Positions 45,754 through 54,722 of a DNA stretch of 64,000 nt are shown piece by piece. The translations under genes and the position numbers were made by a program. The stretch's first letter is position 1; every line of letters starts with the position of its first letter. Source of the DNA: Acutalibacter muris (lineage in GTDB: Bacteria; Bacillota; Clostridia; Oscillospirales; Acutalibacteraceae); the NCBI RefSeq assembly GCF_002201475.1, contig NZ_CP021422.1, positions 1,302,001 to 1,366,000 on the forward strand, read 5' to 3'. Under the pieces are notes generated by a model. The model had not been told where the DNA came from and did no database searches. It saw only the letters and a program-made list of their open reading frames with translations.

Positions 45754-45921
45754 CGGCACAGCCACATTTCCATGCTGATTGACATGGGCTTTACCGCCCT
45801 GGCAATCGCTGACCGGGTGGGGCACGAAAGCATTGACATCACCTACCGCTACGCTCACCTGTTCCCCACCCGGCAGGCGGAGATGGCGGACAAGCTGAAC
45901 ATGGAGCGAAAGGGGGCTTAA
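45754..45921 (+). pseudogene. int: Tyrosine integrase, C-terminal end only
   Basis: Read from 45754, the frame gives RHSHISMLIDMGFTALAIAD, then RVGHESIDITYRYAHLFP. This is the box II R-H-x-H, the GHES motif and the catalytic Tyr of a tyrosine recombinase. A TAA stop precedes it directly, and there is no start. The N-terminal half is at 33110-33474. The missing middle is about 150-190 residues. The gene order int-mobC-repA after it suggests this is the original position of the island's integrase. Confidence 0.8.
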
Positions 45922-45924
45922 ATC

Positions 45925-46245
45925 ATGTCTGCGAAAAATCTCGACAACCACAACCGATGGAGAAGCAAGACCATAGCGTTCCGGGTGTCCCCGGAGGAAA
46001 ACGAACAGATTGAGATTGCCGTCCGTCTGTCCGGGCTGACCAAACAGGACTACATCACCCGACGTCTGCTGAACCGGGACATTGTGGTGCAGGGCAATCC
46101 CAGGGTCTACAAGGCCCTGCGTAACCAGCTCGCCGCCGTCCTGGGGGAGCTGCGGCGCATGGAGGCCGGGGGCGGGGTGGATGATGAACTTCTCGCCACC
46201 ATCCGCCTTATCGCCGTGACGCTGGACGGCATGAAGGAGGATTGA
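45925..46245 (+). CDS. mobC: MobC-type plasmid mobilisation (relaxosome) protein
   Basis: The 106-residue protein has an N-terminal ribbon-helix-helix (RSKTIAFRVSPEENEQIEIA, LTKQDYITRRLL) and a helical C-terminus, as in MobC relaxosome accessory proteins that help the relaxase nick oriT. It follows the integrase stop by 3 bp and precedes a RepA-like ATPase. AAAGGGGG precedes ATG 45925. Confidence 0.82.
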   Translation: MSAKNLDNHNRWRSKTIAFRVSPEENEQIEIAVRLSGLTKQDYITRRLLNRDIVVQGNPRVYKALRNQLAAVLGELRRMEAGGGVDDELLATIRLIAVTLDGMKED

Positions 46246-46252
46246 TAGATTG

Positions 46253-47770
46253 ATGGATTCCAGAGAGACGAAAAGGACTGTCCCGATTCCGTCTGTTGGC
46301 GCAGACGGGGAACAGCCCATTTCACAAACAACCACCCCAAGTATAGCAGAGGAACCAGCTGAAAACAAGTCCCAGGATGAAAGTATGGAGGATATTCTTC
46401 GGGAGCTTCAACGGACAAGCGACCCGGCCTACCTCCACACGGTTTCCATGAACGAGCTTTACCAGAACGTCTACCAGAGCAGACCGCCAATCATTGACGG
46501 TCTGCTCTACCCTGGGACATACCTCTTTGCGGGAGCGCCCAAGGTGGGCAAGTCGTTCCTGATGGCCCAGCTTGCCTACCATGTAAGCATGGGCCTCCCC
46601 CTGTGGGGCTACCCCGTCCACAAGGGCACCGTCCTCTATCTGGCGTTGGAGGACGACCACCGCCGCTTGCGGGGGCGGCTGTATCGGATGTTCGGCATGG
46701 ACGGCACCAACGACCTGCTCTTTGCGATCTACGCCAAACAGCTCGGCCTGGGCCTGGAGGAACAGCTAAAGAAGTTCGTCCACCGACACCCAGGCACCAA
46801 ACTGATTATCATTGACACCCTCCAGAAAGTCCGGGAGGTAGGCGGGGACAAGTACAGCTATGCCAACGATTACGAGGTAGTGGGCAAGCTGAAACGCCTT
46901 GCCGATGATTGCGGTATCTGCCTCCTGCTGGTACACCACACCCGAAAGCAACAGGCAGATGATAAGTTTGACATGATTTCCGGCACCAACGGCCTGTTGG
47001 GGGCGGCGGACGGGGCCTTTCTTCTTCAAAAGGAGAAGCGGACGGACGGCAGCGCCATTCTGGACGTGGCAGGGCGTGACCAGCAAGACCAGCGGATGTA
47101 TCTCACCAAGGACAGAGAGCGCCTTGTGTGGGAGCTGGAGCGGCTGGAAACGGAGCCGTGGGTGGAACCGCCCGACCCGGTATTGGAGGCCGTTGCCGCC
47201 CTTGTAACGGCGGACAGGCCCGCCTGGGGCGGCACCGCCACGGAGCTGGCGGCGGCTATCCAGACCGACATGAAGCCCAACGCCCTGGCGATGCGGCTGA
47301 ATGTCCGGGCCGGGAGGCTGGCGGCGGAGTACCATATCCGCTATGAGAACAGCAGGAGCCACGCCGGGAGAAGTATCACCCTCACCCTGGAACCGCCCCA
47401 GGCGTCACGGGGAGCGGGGCCAAAAGTCAAGGGGCCATACCTGGGGGTGGAGATTGCCGCAAGGCAATACAACCCGAACCCCTTGACTTTTGGCCCACGG
47501 AAAACACTGGCCGGTTGGGGGGAAAGGCTGTGCCTTTCCCCCCTGCCCAACGGCGAGTGTCAAAGTTTAGGCGGGGTGCAGGGTGTCCTTTTCAAAGGGC
47601 GGCCCTGCTGGGGGAGCCGTCCGCAGACGGCGGGGGCAACGCCCCCGCTCCACCCCGTAGGGCGCAAATGCGCTTTTGATGGCCGCAAGGCCGTCAAAAG
47701 TGCTTTTGCGTTACTTTCGCAGAAAGTAACAAAGGCCGCCGCTGGCGCGGCGAAAGGAGAGTTGATTTGA
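46253..47770 (+). CDS. RepA-type AAA ATPase (helicase) of a mobilisable element
   Basis: The 505-residue protein has a RecA/DnaB-like RepA ATPase core with Walker A FAGAPKVGKSFLMAQLAYH, Walker B TKLIIIDTLQKVRE and the loop LLLVHHTRKQ. The core covers about residues 70-310, followed by a winged-helix-like segment (about 315-375). The last 100 residues (from about 405) are translated from a run of DNA hairpins and have no domain character. AAGGAGG precedes ATG 46253. The 3' end overlaps the relaxase start by four bases. Confidence 0.85.
   Translation: MDSRETKRTVPIPSVGADGEQPISQTTTPSIAEEPAENKSQDESMEDILRELQRTSDPAYLHTVSMNELYQNVYQSRPPIIDGLLYPGTYLFAGAPKVGKSFLMAQLAYHVSMGLPLWGYPVHKGTVLYLALEDDHRRLRGRLYRMFGMDGTNDLLFAIYAKQLGLGLEEQLKKFVHRHPGTKLIIIDTLQKVREVGGDKYSYANDYEVVGKLKRLADDCGICLLLVHHTRKQQADDKFDMISGTNGLLGAADGAFLLQKEKRTDGSAILDVAGRDQQDQRMYLTKDRERLVWELERLETEPWVEPPDPVLEAVAALVTADRPAWGGTATELAAAIQTDMKPNALAMRLNVRAGRLAAEYHIRYENSRSHAGRSITLTLEPPQASRGAGPKVKGPYLGVEIAARQYNPNPLTFGPRKTLAGWGERLCLSPLPNGECQSLGGVQGVLFKGRPCWGSRPQTAGATPPLHPVGRKCAFDGRKAVKSAFALLSQKVTKAAAGAAKGELI
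47618..47760. repeat. Run of short hairpins inside the 3' end of the RepA-like gene
   Basis: Successive small palindromes include GGGGGCAACGCCCCC, GCGCAAATGCGC, TGATGGCCGCAAGGCCGTCA and GTTACTTTCGCAGAAAGTAAC, followed by a GCCGCC/GGCGCGGC pair. Each stem differs. The design matches the array at 16821-16951 in the core. Here the array is translated as the C-terminal tail of the ATPase. Confidence 0.7.
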
Positions 47771-48084
47771 AAAGGACGATTAGTGCGATGGTGGGGCAAG
47801 GTTCGGTGAAACACAACAGCAGGGCGTTCAACGCCAAGAACCGGAGCTGCCAGCTCATGGTATCTGACTTTGAAAAGAAAGGACCGCACCCAAATGATGC
47901 CTTGTTATTGCTAACAGCAAATGGACGCAGCCTTTCAGATTATTTCCGTTGCTTTCGTCACATTTGCCATGCGCCCCTGACGATAGGGACATTCCTGGTC
48001 TCCGCTGGCGCGGCTGTCATAACTCCGCAGCGTCGTTTTTCTCGTGCGCCGCAGGGTTCCCCCAAAGTCTTTAGGAGGCCGTGA
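47767..48084 (+). pseudogene. MobA/MobL-type relaxase, N-terminal stub
   Basis: The first 25 codons (KRTISAMVGQGSVKHNSRAF NAKN) match the start of the MobA/MobL-like relaxases that follow MobC and RepA in these elements. After about 47841 the homology stops, and the rest of the 105-codon ORF is unrelated. The catalytic Tyr/His region is missing. TTG 47767 overlaps the RepA stop and has AAAGGAGA upstream. Self-mobilisation through this gene is therefore lost. Confidence 0.7.
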
Positions 48085-48483
48085 GGAAGTATCTTTAAGC
48101 CCCCATGCAGTCACCGCGCCCCGGAGTGCCATCTCCGGGTTTCAGGCTTACGTTGATCGCTCAGGACAGCCAGTTCATCACCTCCTTGGCTTGTCCTTCT
48201 TGGCGGCGCGCCTGATTCGCTCGTGCATGGGTTATGTACCAGAAAGATTGATTTTCTGCATTATGTACCTCCATTTCGATTCACAGGTCTTAGGTGATGG
48301 GCGAATCGAATGAAGGCGGTGCGCGGCACCGTGGGAAAATATCAAATTCAAGAAGTTTTAGAGTGTCTAAAAGAAAAACAAAAGCGCCTGTGTGACAAAC
48401 TGACACACAGGCGCAATGGATATTGATTGCCGATATTTTACAACATTTTTCGCAATAATTTGCAAATTGTAAAGGTGGTATTA
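48085..48483. other. Region without a clear gene before the IS5-family element
   Basis: I see no ORF with both a ribosome-binding site and family character. A 38-codon plus-strand ORF (48310-48426) is weak. The minus strand over 47935-48132 is open for 65 codons, also without support. A strong hairpin lies at 48384-48414. Confidence 0.5.
48384..48414 (-). terminator. Hairpin terminator
   Basis: An 11-bp perfect stem (GCGCCTGTGTG with its complement) is followed on the minus strand by TTTTGTTTTTCTTTT, so it would stop minus-strand transcription from the IS5-family transposase. Confidence 0.75.
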
Positions 48484-49302
48484 GAGTCTGTTCTCACAAA
48501 ACAGCATCACAAATCATGACGACATAAATAAAGCCGCAGAAAAGGATGTCCAACTTATCGTATCGGGTAAATATTCTGCGAAAACGCTTTAGCCGCAGGA
48601 AATATCGCTCAATTTCATTGCGGCGCTTGTAGCGCTCCTTATCGTAGCCCCATGGGTCCTTGCGGTTTCTCTTCGGCGGAACCACAGGCACAAAGCCCAT
48701 CTCCACCGCCGCCACACGCACGTTTTCGCCCTCATAGGCCCGATCCATCAGTAAGTATTTTTGCTCCTCTGCCCGACTGATCTCCGAGAGCAACGCTATT
48801 CCTTCCGGCGCATCGTGGGCCTGGCCGCCAGACAAGGAAAAGCCGACTACAGCCCGGTCAGACGCGGTGACCATATGAATTTTTGTGGTGAGTCCCCCTC
48901 TGGAGCGTCCGATAGATTGCCGGCCACTTGCTTTAAAGCACCCGTCCCATCCGGGTGCACTTTCACTGCAGTGCTGTCCAGGCACACGTTTTCCATCTTG
49001 ATCCTGATGATGCCTTCTGCCTGCAGTCCTTCAAACACCCGCTGAAGCACACCGTTTTTACTCCACCTGTTCATCCGCTCATATACTGTATGCCATTTCC
49101 CATACCGTTCCGGCAGCGCCCTCCATTTGCACCCATTTTCGGCCACATACAGGATCGCATTTATCAGTTGGAGATTCTCAATTTTCACGTTTCCTCTCTG
49201 TTTCGGCAGATATTTCTCTATTTTCCTGTATTGCTCTTTTGTGATTTCCATATTCCTATTTTATCACTTTTTCCTTGAGTTGTCTATAGTGAGAACAGAA
49301 TC
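48484..49302 (-). mobile_element. IS5-family element (819 bp)
   Basis: Terminal inverted repeats GAGTCTGTTCTCAC (left) and GATTCTGTTCTCAC (right, complement) are flanked by TA on each side, which suggests a short target duplication. It contains one transposase in two overlapping frames. It sits between the relaxase stub region and the large surface-protein gene. Confidence 0.85.
48494..49251 (-). CDS. IS5-family transposase expressed by -1 frameshifting
   Basis: Frame 1 (49251 to 48847) has the N-terminal domain (ITKEQYRKIEKYLPKQRG, GCKWRALPERYGKWHTVYER) up to the first catalytic Asp (VCLDSTAVKVHPDG). Frame 2 (to 48494) continues with RSRGGLTTKIH, LLMDRAYEG (second Asp) and RYKRRNEIERYFLRLKRFRR (Glu). 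They join at the heptamer TTTAAAG (48937-48931), which has the X-XXY-YYZ form of a -1 slippery site in the right phase. Fusion gives about 250 residues, normal for the group. Confidence 0.85.
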
Positions 49303-49372
49303 TAGAAGTGTATACTCTCAAAAAGTTTCCTTTTGAGAAATGCTGATGTTTACCGCAAAAGTGGAAGTAGAA

Positions 49373-49464
49373 CAGAAAAGTTTAACGAAAGCCTATTGCA
49401 ACATTAAGATAATTGTGGTAATATATACAAAATATGTATGCTATCAATAAGTTAAACTTTTCTG
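49373..49464. repeat. 14-bp inverted repeats flanking a promoter (possible invertible switch)
   Basis: CAGAAAAGTTTAAC at 49373-49386 and its perfect complement at 49451-49464 enclose 64 bp. Inside is a promoter-like sequence TTGCAA (49396-49401), 17-bp spacer, TAATAT (49419-49424), pointing at the surface-protein gene at 49545. Inversion would turn the promoter away. No adjacent invertase is seen. A repressor-binding pair is the alternative. Confidence 0.55.
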
Positions 49465-49544
49465 CATTTGGGAGGTGAAAAGCCACGCAGAAAACGCTAT
49501 CATTTTACTCTTTTGATTTCAAAATGAGCTAAGGAGGGTGAAAC

Positions 49545-52500
49545 ATGAAAAAAGTTTTAGCTATCTTGCTGGCAGTATGCCTGACAGTAGGTGTATTGCC
49601 GGTCTATTCGTCTGCAGCCAGTGAAACGGAGGAGAACAACTCCTTTGCTACCGCACAGCAAATCAACGTCAATGCAGCTCTGACGGGGGCAATACCAGAT
49701 GGCGGCGACCTGGACTTCTACACGTTCCGGCTGGACAGGGACGGCTATATCCGCCTCTCCTTCCGGCACGAATATGTGGATGACTCCTCAACCCTATGGA
49801 AACTCACCCTATTTGACGCAAACTGCGGAGCCATCAATCAGAAGACTGGCTCTGGCAAGGATGTCAACCATACATACGACCCAGTTGGCCTGCCCGCTGG
49901 AACCTATTACATAGAGGTCGCGCCGTACAGCCATAACACCTACTCTACGGTTCCCTACAATCTGACGGTGAATTACACCCCCGCTGGTGATTGGGAAACA
50001 GAGGACAACGGGGAGTTTAGCAGGGCGGACCAGATTGACGTGAATGAAACCGTTAATGGCAGCATGATTCACAACAGCGATACCGATTTATTCCAGTTCA
50101 GCCTATCCCAACCGGGGTATATCAACCTCTCGTTTGACCACGAGTATATAGACGATTCCTCTACCCTCTGGTACATCAATCTGTACAACGCTGAATACCG
50201 GCTGATCAATCGCTACAGCGCCGCTGGAGAGGACATAAAAAATGAATATGGCTATGTGGGCCTGCCCGCGGGGACATACTATGTGGGGATAAGCCCATAT
50301 AGTTTAAATACCTATTCCACAAAGCCGTACAAAATGAAAGTTAATTTCACCCCATCGGCAGAATGGGAAACAGAGTTTAACGATGCCTTTGACCTTGCTG
50401 ACGCCATACAGACAAATCAGATGGTCCATGGCGCGATTATGAATAGCAGCGACAAGGACTTCTACCGCTTTGAGCTGCCCTCTGACGGCGCTGTTATTCT
50501 GTCCTTTGCCCACGACTATGTGGATAATTCAAGCGTCTTGTGGTATATAGATATCTGTAACAGCGAGTATAAGCTATTGAATGAATACCGCAGTACCGGT
50601 GATATCGTTGACGGTAAGTCCGGTATCATCGGACTACCTGCTGGAACATATTATGTGCGGGTTCGACCGTATAGCTCCTATACATACAAGACCATCCCCT
50701 ACCGCCTGACCGTAAACTACACGCAATCAGGCCCGGAGGCGGGTCCGTGGGAAACGGAGTTCAACGACCAATTTGCCGACGCGGACGTCATTCCAGTGAA
50801 TCAGTCTGTCGGCGGCAGTATCATGAGCGACTCAGACGAAGATTTTTGCCGGTTTGAACTGGATGAACAGGGGCCGGTCAGCATTACGTTTAAGCATGAT
50901 TATTTGGACAACTCCGGTACGGTTTGGCGGGTTTATCTGTATAATAATGCGCTCAAGCAGATAAGCCAGTACGACTCCAAGGGTACGGACACCCGCAATT
51001 TATTCGGCCCCAGCAATCTGGCTGCCGGGACTTATTATGTGAAAATCACCCCCTATAGCTCTTACACCTACTCCACAAACACCTATGTTTTCTATGTCAG
51101 CGCCGGAGGGGAATCCAGCCCCGCGCCTACCTCGTCGCCCAGTCCGGCTCCGACCCAAAGCCCCACGCCTATTCCAACCTCCACACCCACCGCAAAGCCC
51201 ACCACCGCGCCACCCCCAAGCAGTACGCCGGATATCAAAGCGCTGGAAAACTTCCTGGCTCAGTTTGGCTGGTGGGCCGGCGGCTCCTCCTACGACGCCC
51301 AGCGTGCCACAGCAAGCAGCCCTGCCCAGTATGGAGCCAAGAATATTTTTGAGGCCATGCTGTCCACCGGCTCCGGCTACTGCTACAATGATACCCTCTA
51401 CCCAGGAGAGGCCCGCCAGGAAGTATGGGACGGAAAGGACCCTTGGGGCAAGTGGAATGGGTATCGGAAAACCAACGCCCAAAAGATGGAATGGATCTTG
51501 AGCCATATATTCAACTGCTCCGACTCCCATATTGCCGCACTGAAGTCCTCTGTGCTGAAAGAGAACCCAACGATTTATTACCTGGATGGGTATTATTACA
51601 ATAAACTGGGCGGCGTTGGCGGCGGATTCAGCGCGTCTGTCACGAATATCCAGCCTTATGATGGGAAGTATCGAGTCACCTACAGCCTCAAGAGTATGTA
51701 TGAAACTACCGGACGCCCGCGTTACGCCATCGTGGAGTGGAAGGTCATCGACGGCCAGGGCTACTGGTCCCTGCACTATAATACCGAGCTGAAGGACGGC
51801 CAGGACCCTATTAAAACCGGCGGTTTTCTAGACGTGAAGGAACAAGAGTATTACTGCAAGCCGGTTTTGTGGGCCGTTGAGAATAGAATTACCAGCGGTA
51901 TTGGCACGGGCAAGTTTGGCCCGGAAAGCTCCTGCACCCGTGGGCAAATCGTAACCTTCCTTTGGCGCGCTGCGGGGAGTCCCAGCCCCAAAACAGCTAC
52001 AAATCCATTTACCGATGTGAAGCCCTCAGACTACTATTACAAGGCGGTCTTGTGGGCGGTAGAGAACAATATTACTTCCGGCATTGGAAATGGCAAGTTC
52101 GGCCCAGGCAACTCCTGCACTCGTGGCCAAGCAGTAACATTCATATGGCGGGCTGCGGGGAGTCCTAACTCAGCTACAGGAAATTCATTTAAAGACGTGG
52201 CGGCGGGAAGTTACTATGAGAAAGCAGTGAATTGGGCCGTTGCGAATGGTATTACCTCTGGCACCAGCAAGACAGCTTTTAGCCCCGGTAAGACCTGCAC
52301 CCGCGGACAGATTGTTACTTTCCTATACCGTCATTATGTGCAAGCCACCGATGTGAAACCACCCAAGCCGGAGGACACGGCATACCAGGATATCCTCAAG
52401 GGTTTGAGCAACAAAGATTATTTCTTGTACGACGTCGATAGTGATGGAATAAGGGAACTGATCGTGCTGCGCACCGATGAAACCGCCATTCGCGGCTCAG

Positions 52501-52862
52501 TTTATACAGTCCAGGATGGCAGGGCCATTGGTCTGATGGACAATGAAACGATCATGAGCATGGCCAGTGTCCCCGGCGGCCGCATCGGAGTGGTAAGCAA
52601 GCAGGGCAAAAAATATATCTGCACCCGCAGTTGGAACTCCGGGTATTCCCATCCCTACACCAGCAACACAGGGGAAATCAAGCTATATACTCTTTTAGGC
52701 GGCAAGCTGACGTTAAGTGAGAAGGTAGCATATCGAATCCAGTCGATGAACTCAACCGTCCCCGGCGAAACGGATATAGTTCGGACAGTCAATGGCTCCG
52801 GCACAGCTTTGGACTATTCACAGTATCAGGAGTGGATAGAAAGTATGACCTGGCTGGGTTAG
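49545..52862 (+). CDS. Large secreted S-layer-anchored protein with PPC-like repeats and SLH domains
   Basis: The 1105-residue protein has a signal peptide (about 1-26). Four repeats of about 110 residues follow, starting near 28, 148, 264 and 391, each with WETE-N-F, D-D-F-F and LPAGTYYV-type motifs as in bacterial pre-peptidase C-terminal domains. Next come a Pro/Thr/Ser linker (about 523-560), an unknown domain (about 563-755) and three SLH domains (about 762-940). The C-terminal domain (about 945-1105) is unrecognised. SLH domains bind cell-wall polysaccharide, so it is displayed on the surface. No protease motif is seen; adhesion or binding is more likely. AAGGAGGG precedes the start. 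Confidence 0.88.
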   Translation: MKKVLAILLAVCLTVGVLPVYSSAASETEENNSFATAQQINVNAALTGAIPDGGDLDFYTFRLDRDGYIRLSFRHEYVDDSSTLWKLTLFDANCGAINQKTGSGKDVNHTYDPVGLPAGTYYIEVAPYSHNTYSTVPYNLTVNYTPAGDWETEDNGEFSRADQIDVNETVNGSMIHNSDTDLFQFSLSQPGYINLSFDHEYIDDSSTLWYINLYNAEYRLINRYSAAGEDIKNEYGYVGLPAGTYYVGISPYSLNTYSTKPYKMKVNFTPSAEWETEFNDAFDLADAIQTNQMVHGAIMNSSDKDFYRFELPSDGAVILSFAHDYVDNSSVLWYIDICNSEYKLLNEYRSTGDIVDGKSGIIGLPAGTYYVRVRPYSSYTYKTIPYRLTVNYTQSGPEAGPWETEFNDQFADADVIPVNQSVGGSIMSDSDEDFCRFELDEQGPVSITFKHDYLDNSGTVWRVYLYNNALKQISQYDSKGTDTRNLFGPSNLAAGTYYVKITPYSSYTYSTNTYVFYVSAGGESSPAPTSSPSPAPTQSPTPIPTSTPTAKPTTAPPPSSTPDIKALENFLAQFGWWAGGSSYDAQRATASSPAQYGAKNIFEAMLSTGSGYCYNDTLYPGEARQEVWDGKDPWGKWNGYRKTNAQKMEWILSHIFNCSDSHIAALKSSVLKENPTIYYLDGYYYNKLGGVGGGFSASVTNIQPYDGKYRVTYSLKSMYETTGRPRYAIVEWKVIDGQGYWSLHYNTELKDGQDPIKTGGFLDVKEQEYYCKPVLWAVENRITSGIGTGKFGPESSCTRGQIVTFLWRAAGSPSPKTATNPFTDVKPSDYYYKAVLWAVENNITSGIGNGKFGPGNSCTRGQAVTFIWRAAGSPNSATGNSFKDVAAGSYYEKAVNWAVANGITSGTSKTAFSPGKTCTRGQIVTFLYRHYVQATDVKPPKPEDTAYQDILKGLSNKDYFLYDVDSDGIRELIVLRTDETAIRGSVYTVQDGRAIGLMDNETIMSMASVPGGRIGVVSKQGKKYICTRSWNSGYSHPYTSNTGEIKLYTLLGGKLTLSEKVAYRIQSMNSTVPGETDIVRTVNGSGTALDYSQYQEWIESMTWLG

Positions 52863-52937
52863 CTGGAGCGCGTTGAGGGGCAGAGAACCGAGTATTTCTG
52901 ATAATTTCAAGTAAATCTTCATACAGCATATATGAAA

Positions 52938-52970
52938 AGAACCTCACGGTATGCCGCGCGGTTCTTCTTT
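52938..52970 (+). terminator. Terminator of the surface-protein gene
   Basis: AGAACC pairs with GGTTCT, with inner CG/CG pairing, followed by TCTTT. Confidence 0.65.
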
Positions 52971-52992
52971 GTAACCAAGTTATATTTTTCGC

Positions 52993-53373
52993 TTATGCAA
53001 AAACAGTTTCAGTATTTATGATATCTTTCACGCAAGATTGGATAGTGTTCATCCTGCCGACCCATGACATTGGGTCAGCAGCTTTCAACCCCTCGGTAAT
53101 ACCGCGAGCCTGTTTCATCTGCTTAACAAGAAGTTCGTATCGCTCCTGCGCTTGCTGGTCGATGTGGGCAAGGTAGGCGTTTAGCTTACCGTTCAATTGG
53201 AGGGAGTTGTAAATTATCGGCCTGTGCTGCTCTTTTAGGTACTGCTTATGCTGTCGACCCCATAAGCCTATGGGCTGCTTTTCTTCCTCTGATACTGTCA
53301 GGCAAGGGTAATAGTAACCGTCTTTCAACTCATACCATAGGCCATTTGTTTCGTCAAATAATTGGTTCTCCAT
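52993..53373 (-). CDS. TnpV-family transposon-encoded protein
   Basis: The 126-residue protein has the TnpV pattern: EEEKQPIGLWGRQHKQYLKE and GKLNAYLAHIDQQAQERYEL, then KQMKQARGITEGLKAADPMS. The function is unknown, but TnpV genes are found only in mobile elements. A second, diverged TnpV gene is at 62485. TCCTCC-type site precedes the start on the minus strand (AGGATT). Confidence 0.82.
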   Translation of the reverse strand: MENQLFDETNGLWYELKDGYYYPCLTVSEEEKQPIGLWGRQHKQYLKEQHRPIIYNSLQLNGKLNAYLAHIDQQAQERYELLVKQMKQARGITEGLKAADPMSWVGRMNTIQSCVKDIINTETVFA

Positions 53374-53434
53374 TTTATAAATCCTCCAAAGGTGTGTTTA
53401 GCGGGTAATTACTAAGCGTGGGCGTTTCATGTCT

Positions 53435-54721
53435 TTAATTATAGGACTTCCCCGGCGTGGGCTCAGTGATATAGTATTGGATTGCTTGGTGCATTTCTGT
53501 CAGCACATACTCAATATCTTCGGCTATCCCCTGCGCCCCGTAAAGCTCCCAGCGTATGGGACCGGCCCAGCCTGCGCCCTCATAGCAAAGTGAACGGTCA
53601 TACTTGATATGGCTTGGCAGATTCAAAAGAGCCTTGATTTCCCGCATTTTGGCGCTGTCCTCTACTTCTGCCGGGTGGTAGTAGAGGACAAAGCATCCAT
53701 CCTCATCGTTCGCGGTGATATAGAAACGGTCGCTGGCGGTACAGGTTAGGATTTTCACGCAACCATTGCCGATGGCAGAACTGCTCCTGGATTCATCTTC
53801 TATGTTCTCCCAACTACCTATCGATTCCACACCAAAATCATCAGAGTTTTTCAATGTTGGGTCCCACTTAGCGATAGTCCCATCATATGAGAAGGTCGGG
53901 TCATCATGCTTTCCGTTGAGCACATAATCCAGAATCTTCTCCGGGTCCTGATTGGGTTTGAGCTTGGCCCTAACCTCATCCGTTATCTCAATTCTCGGCT
54001 TGTCAGGGTCGGGTGCCGGCGAGGGAGAGGGAGACGGCGAGGTGGAAGGGCTGGGAGAGGGGGCAGGCGGCTGGGGGTCCTCACTGCCGGAGTTATCCAG
54101 CAGCTCCCGGCTGTTATAGAATATCTGCGCCACCTGGGCCCTGGTAGCTTTCCCCTGCGGGTCCAGCCTGTTGCCGTTACCGTTAATAGCCCCATGGGTC
54201 AAAGCCCACTCCATTGGCGTACCTGGCGTACTTTGACACCCTGTCTCCGTCCGGGAACTGCTCCAAGAGACCGGCCTGGACTGTCAAATCGCATTCCGTG
54301 AATTTGGCGTAGTTGTAGAGGATAACTGCCATCTGCTCCCGGGTCACATTCCTCTCAGGGGCAAACTTCCCGCCGCCTATGCCGTTGACAATACCGTTCC
54401 CCGAGGCCCACTCCACATAGGGAGCGTACCACTTCCCGACCTTAACGTCCGAGAAGCTGCTTTCCGTATATTGCGCCGGGTCAATTTTTGCCTTGTTTCC
54501 CAGCACGGTCACGAACATTCCCCGGGTCATGGACCCGTCGGGGCAAAGGTGGTGGCGGAGGTTCCGCTGAACAGTCCTTCGCCTACAGCGTAGTCCACCG
54601 CCGTGTAGTACCAATTTCCCGGCTTTACATCCGTGAATTTCTCTGCCGCTGCAGAAGCGCTGACAGTCACGGTAGATACCATAAGAACCAGAGTTAATAA
54701 AGTTGCCATCAGTTTTTTCAT
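53435..54721 (-). pseudogene. Second SLH surface protein, two compensating frameshifts
   Basis: Joined frames encode a signal peptide (KKLMATLLTLVLMVSTVTVS), three SLH domains (FTDVKPGNWYYTAVDYAV; FSDVKVGKWYAPYVEWAS; MEWALTHGAINGNG), a Pro/Ser linker and a C-terminal domain of about 170 residues. A C is missing in the CCCC run at 54540-54543, and an extra A is present at 54214-54215. The first ends the ORF at 64 codons; the second restores the frame later. Both are single-base changes in short runs, so slippage or sequencing error must be considered. It is co-oriented with HicB, which ends 1 bp upstream. Confidence 0.8.
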
Positions 54722-54722
54722 G

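Noticed and set aside
45544..46368. Minus-strand frame of 274 codons opposite mobC and the start of the RepA-like gene
   Set aside because: The plus strand has MobC and RepA family motifs with good ribosome-binding sites; this frame has none.
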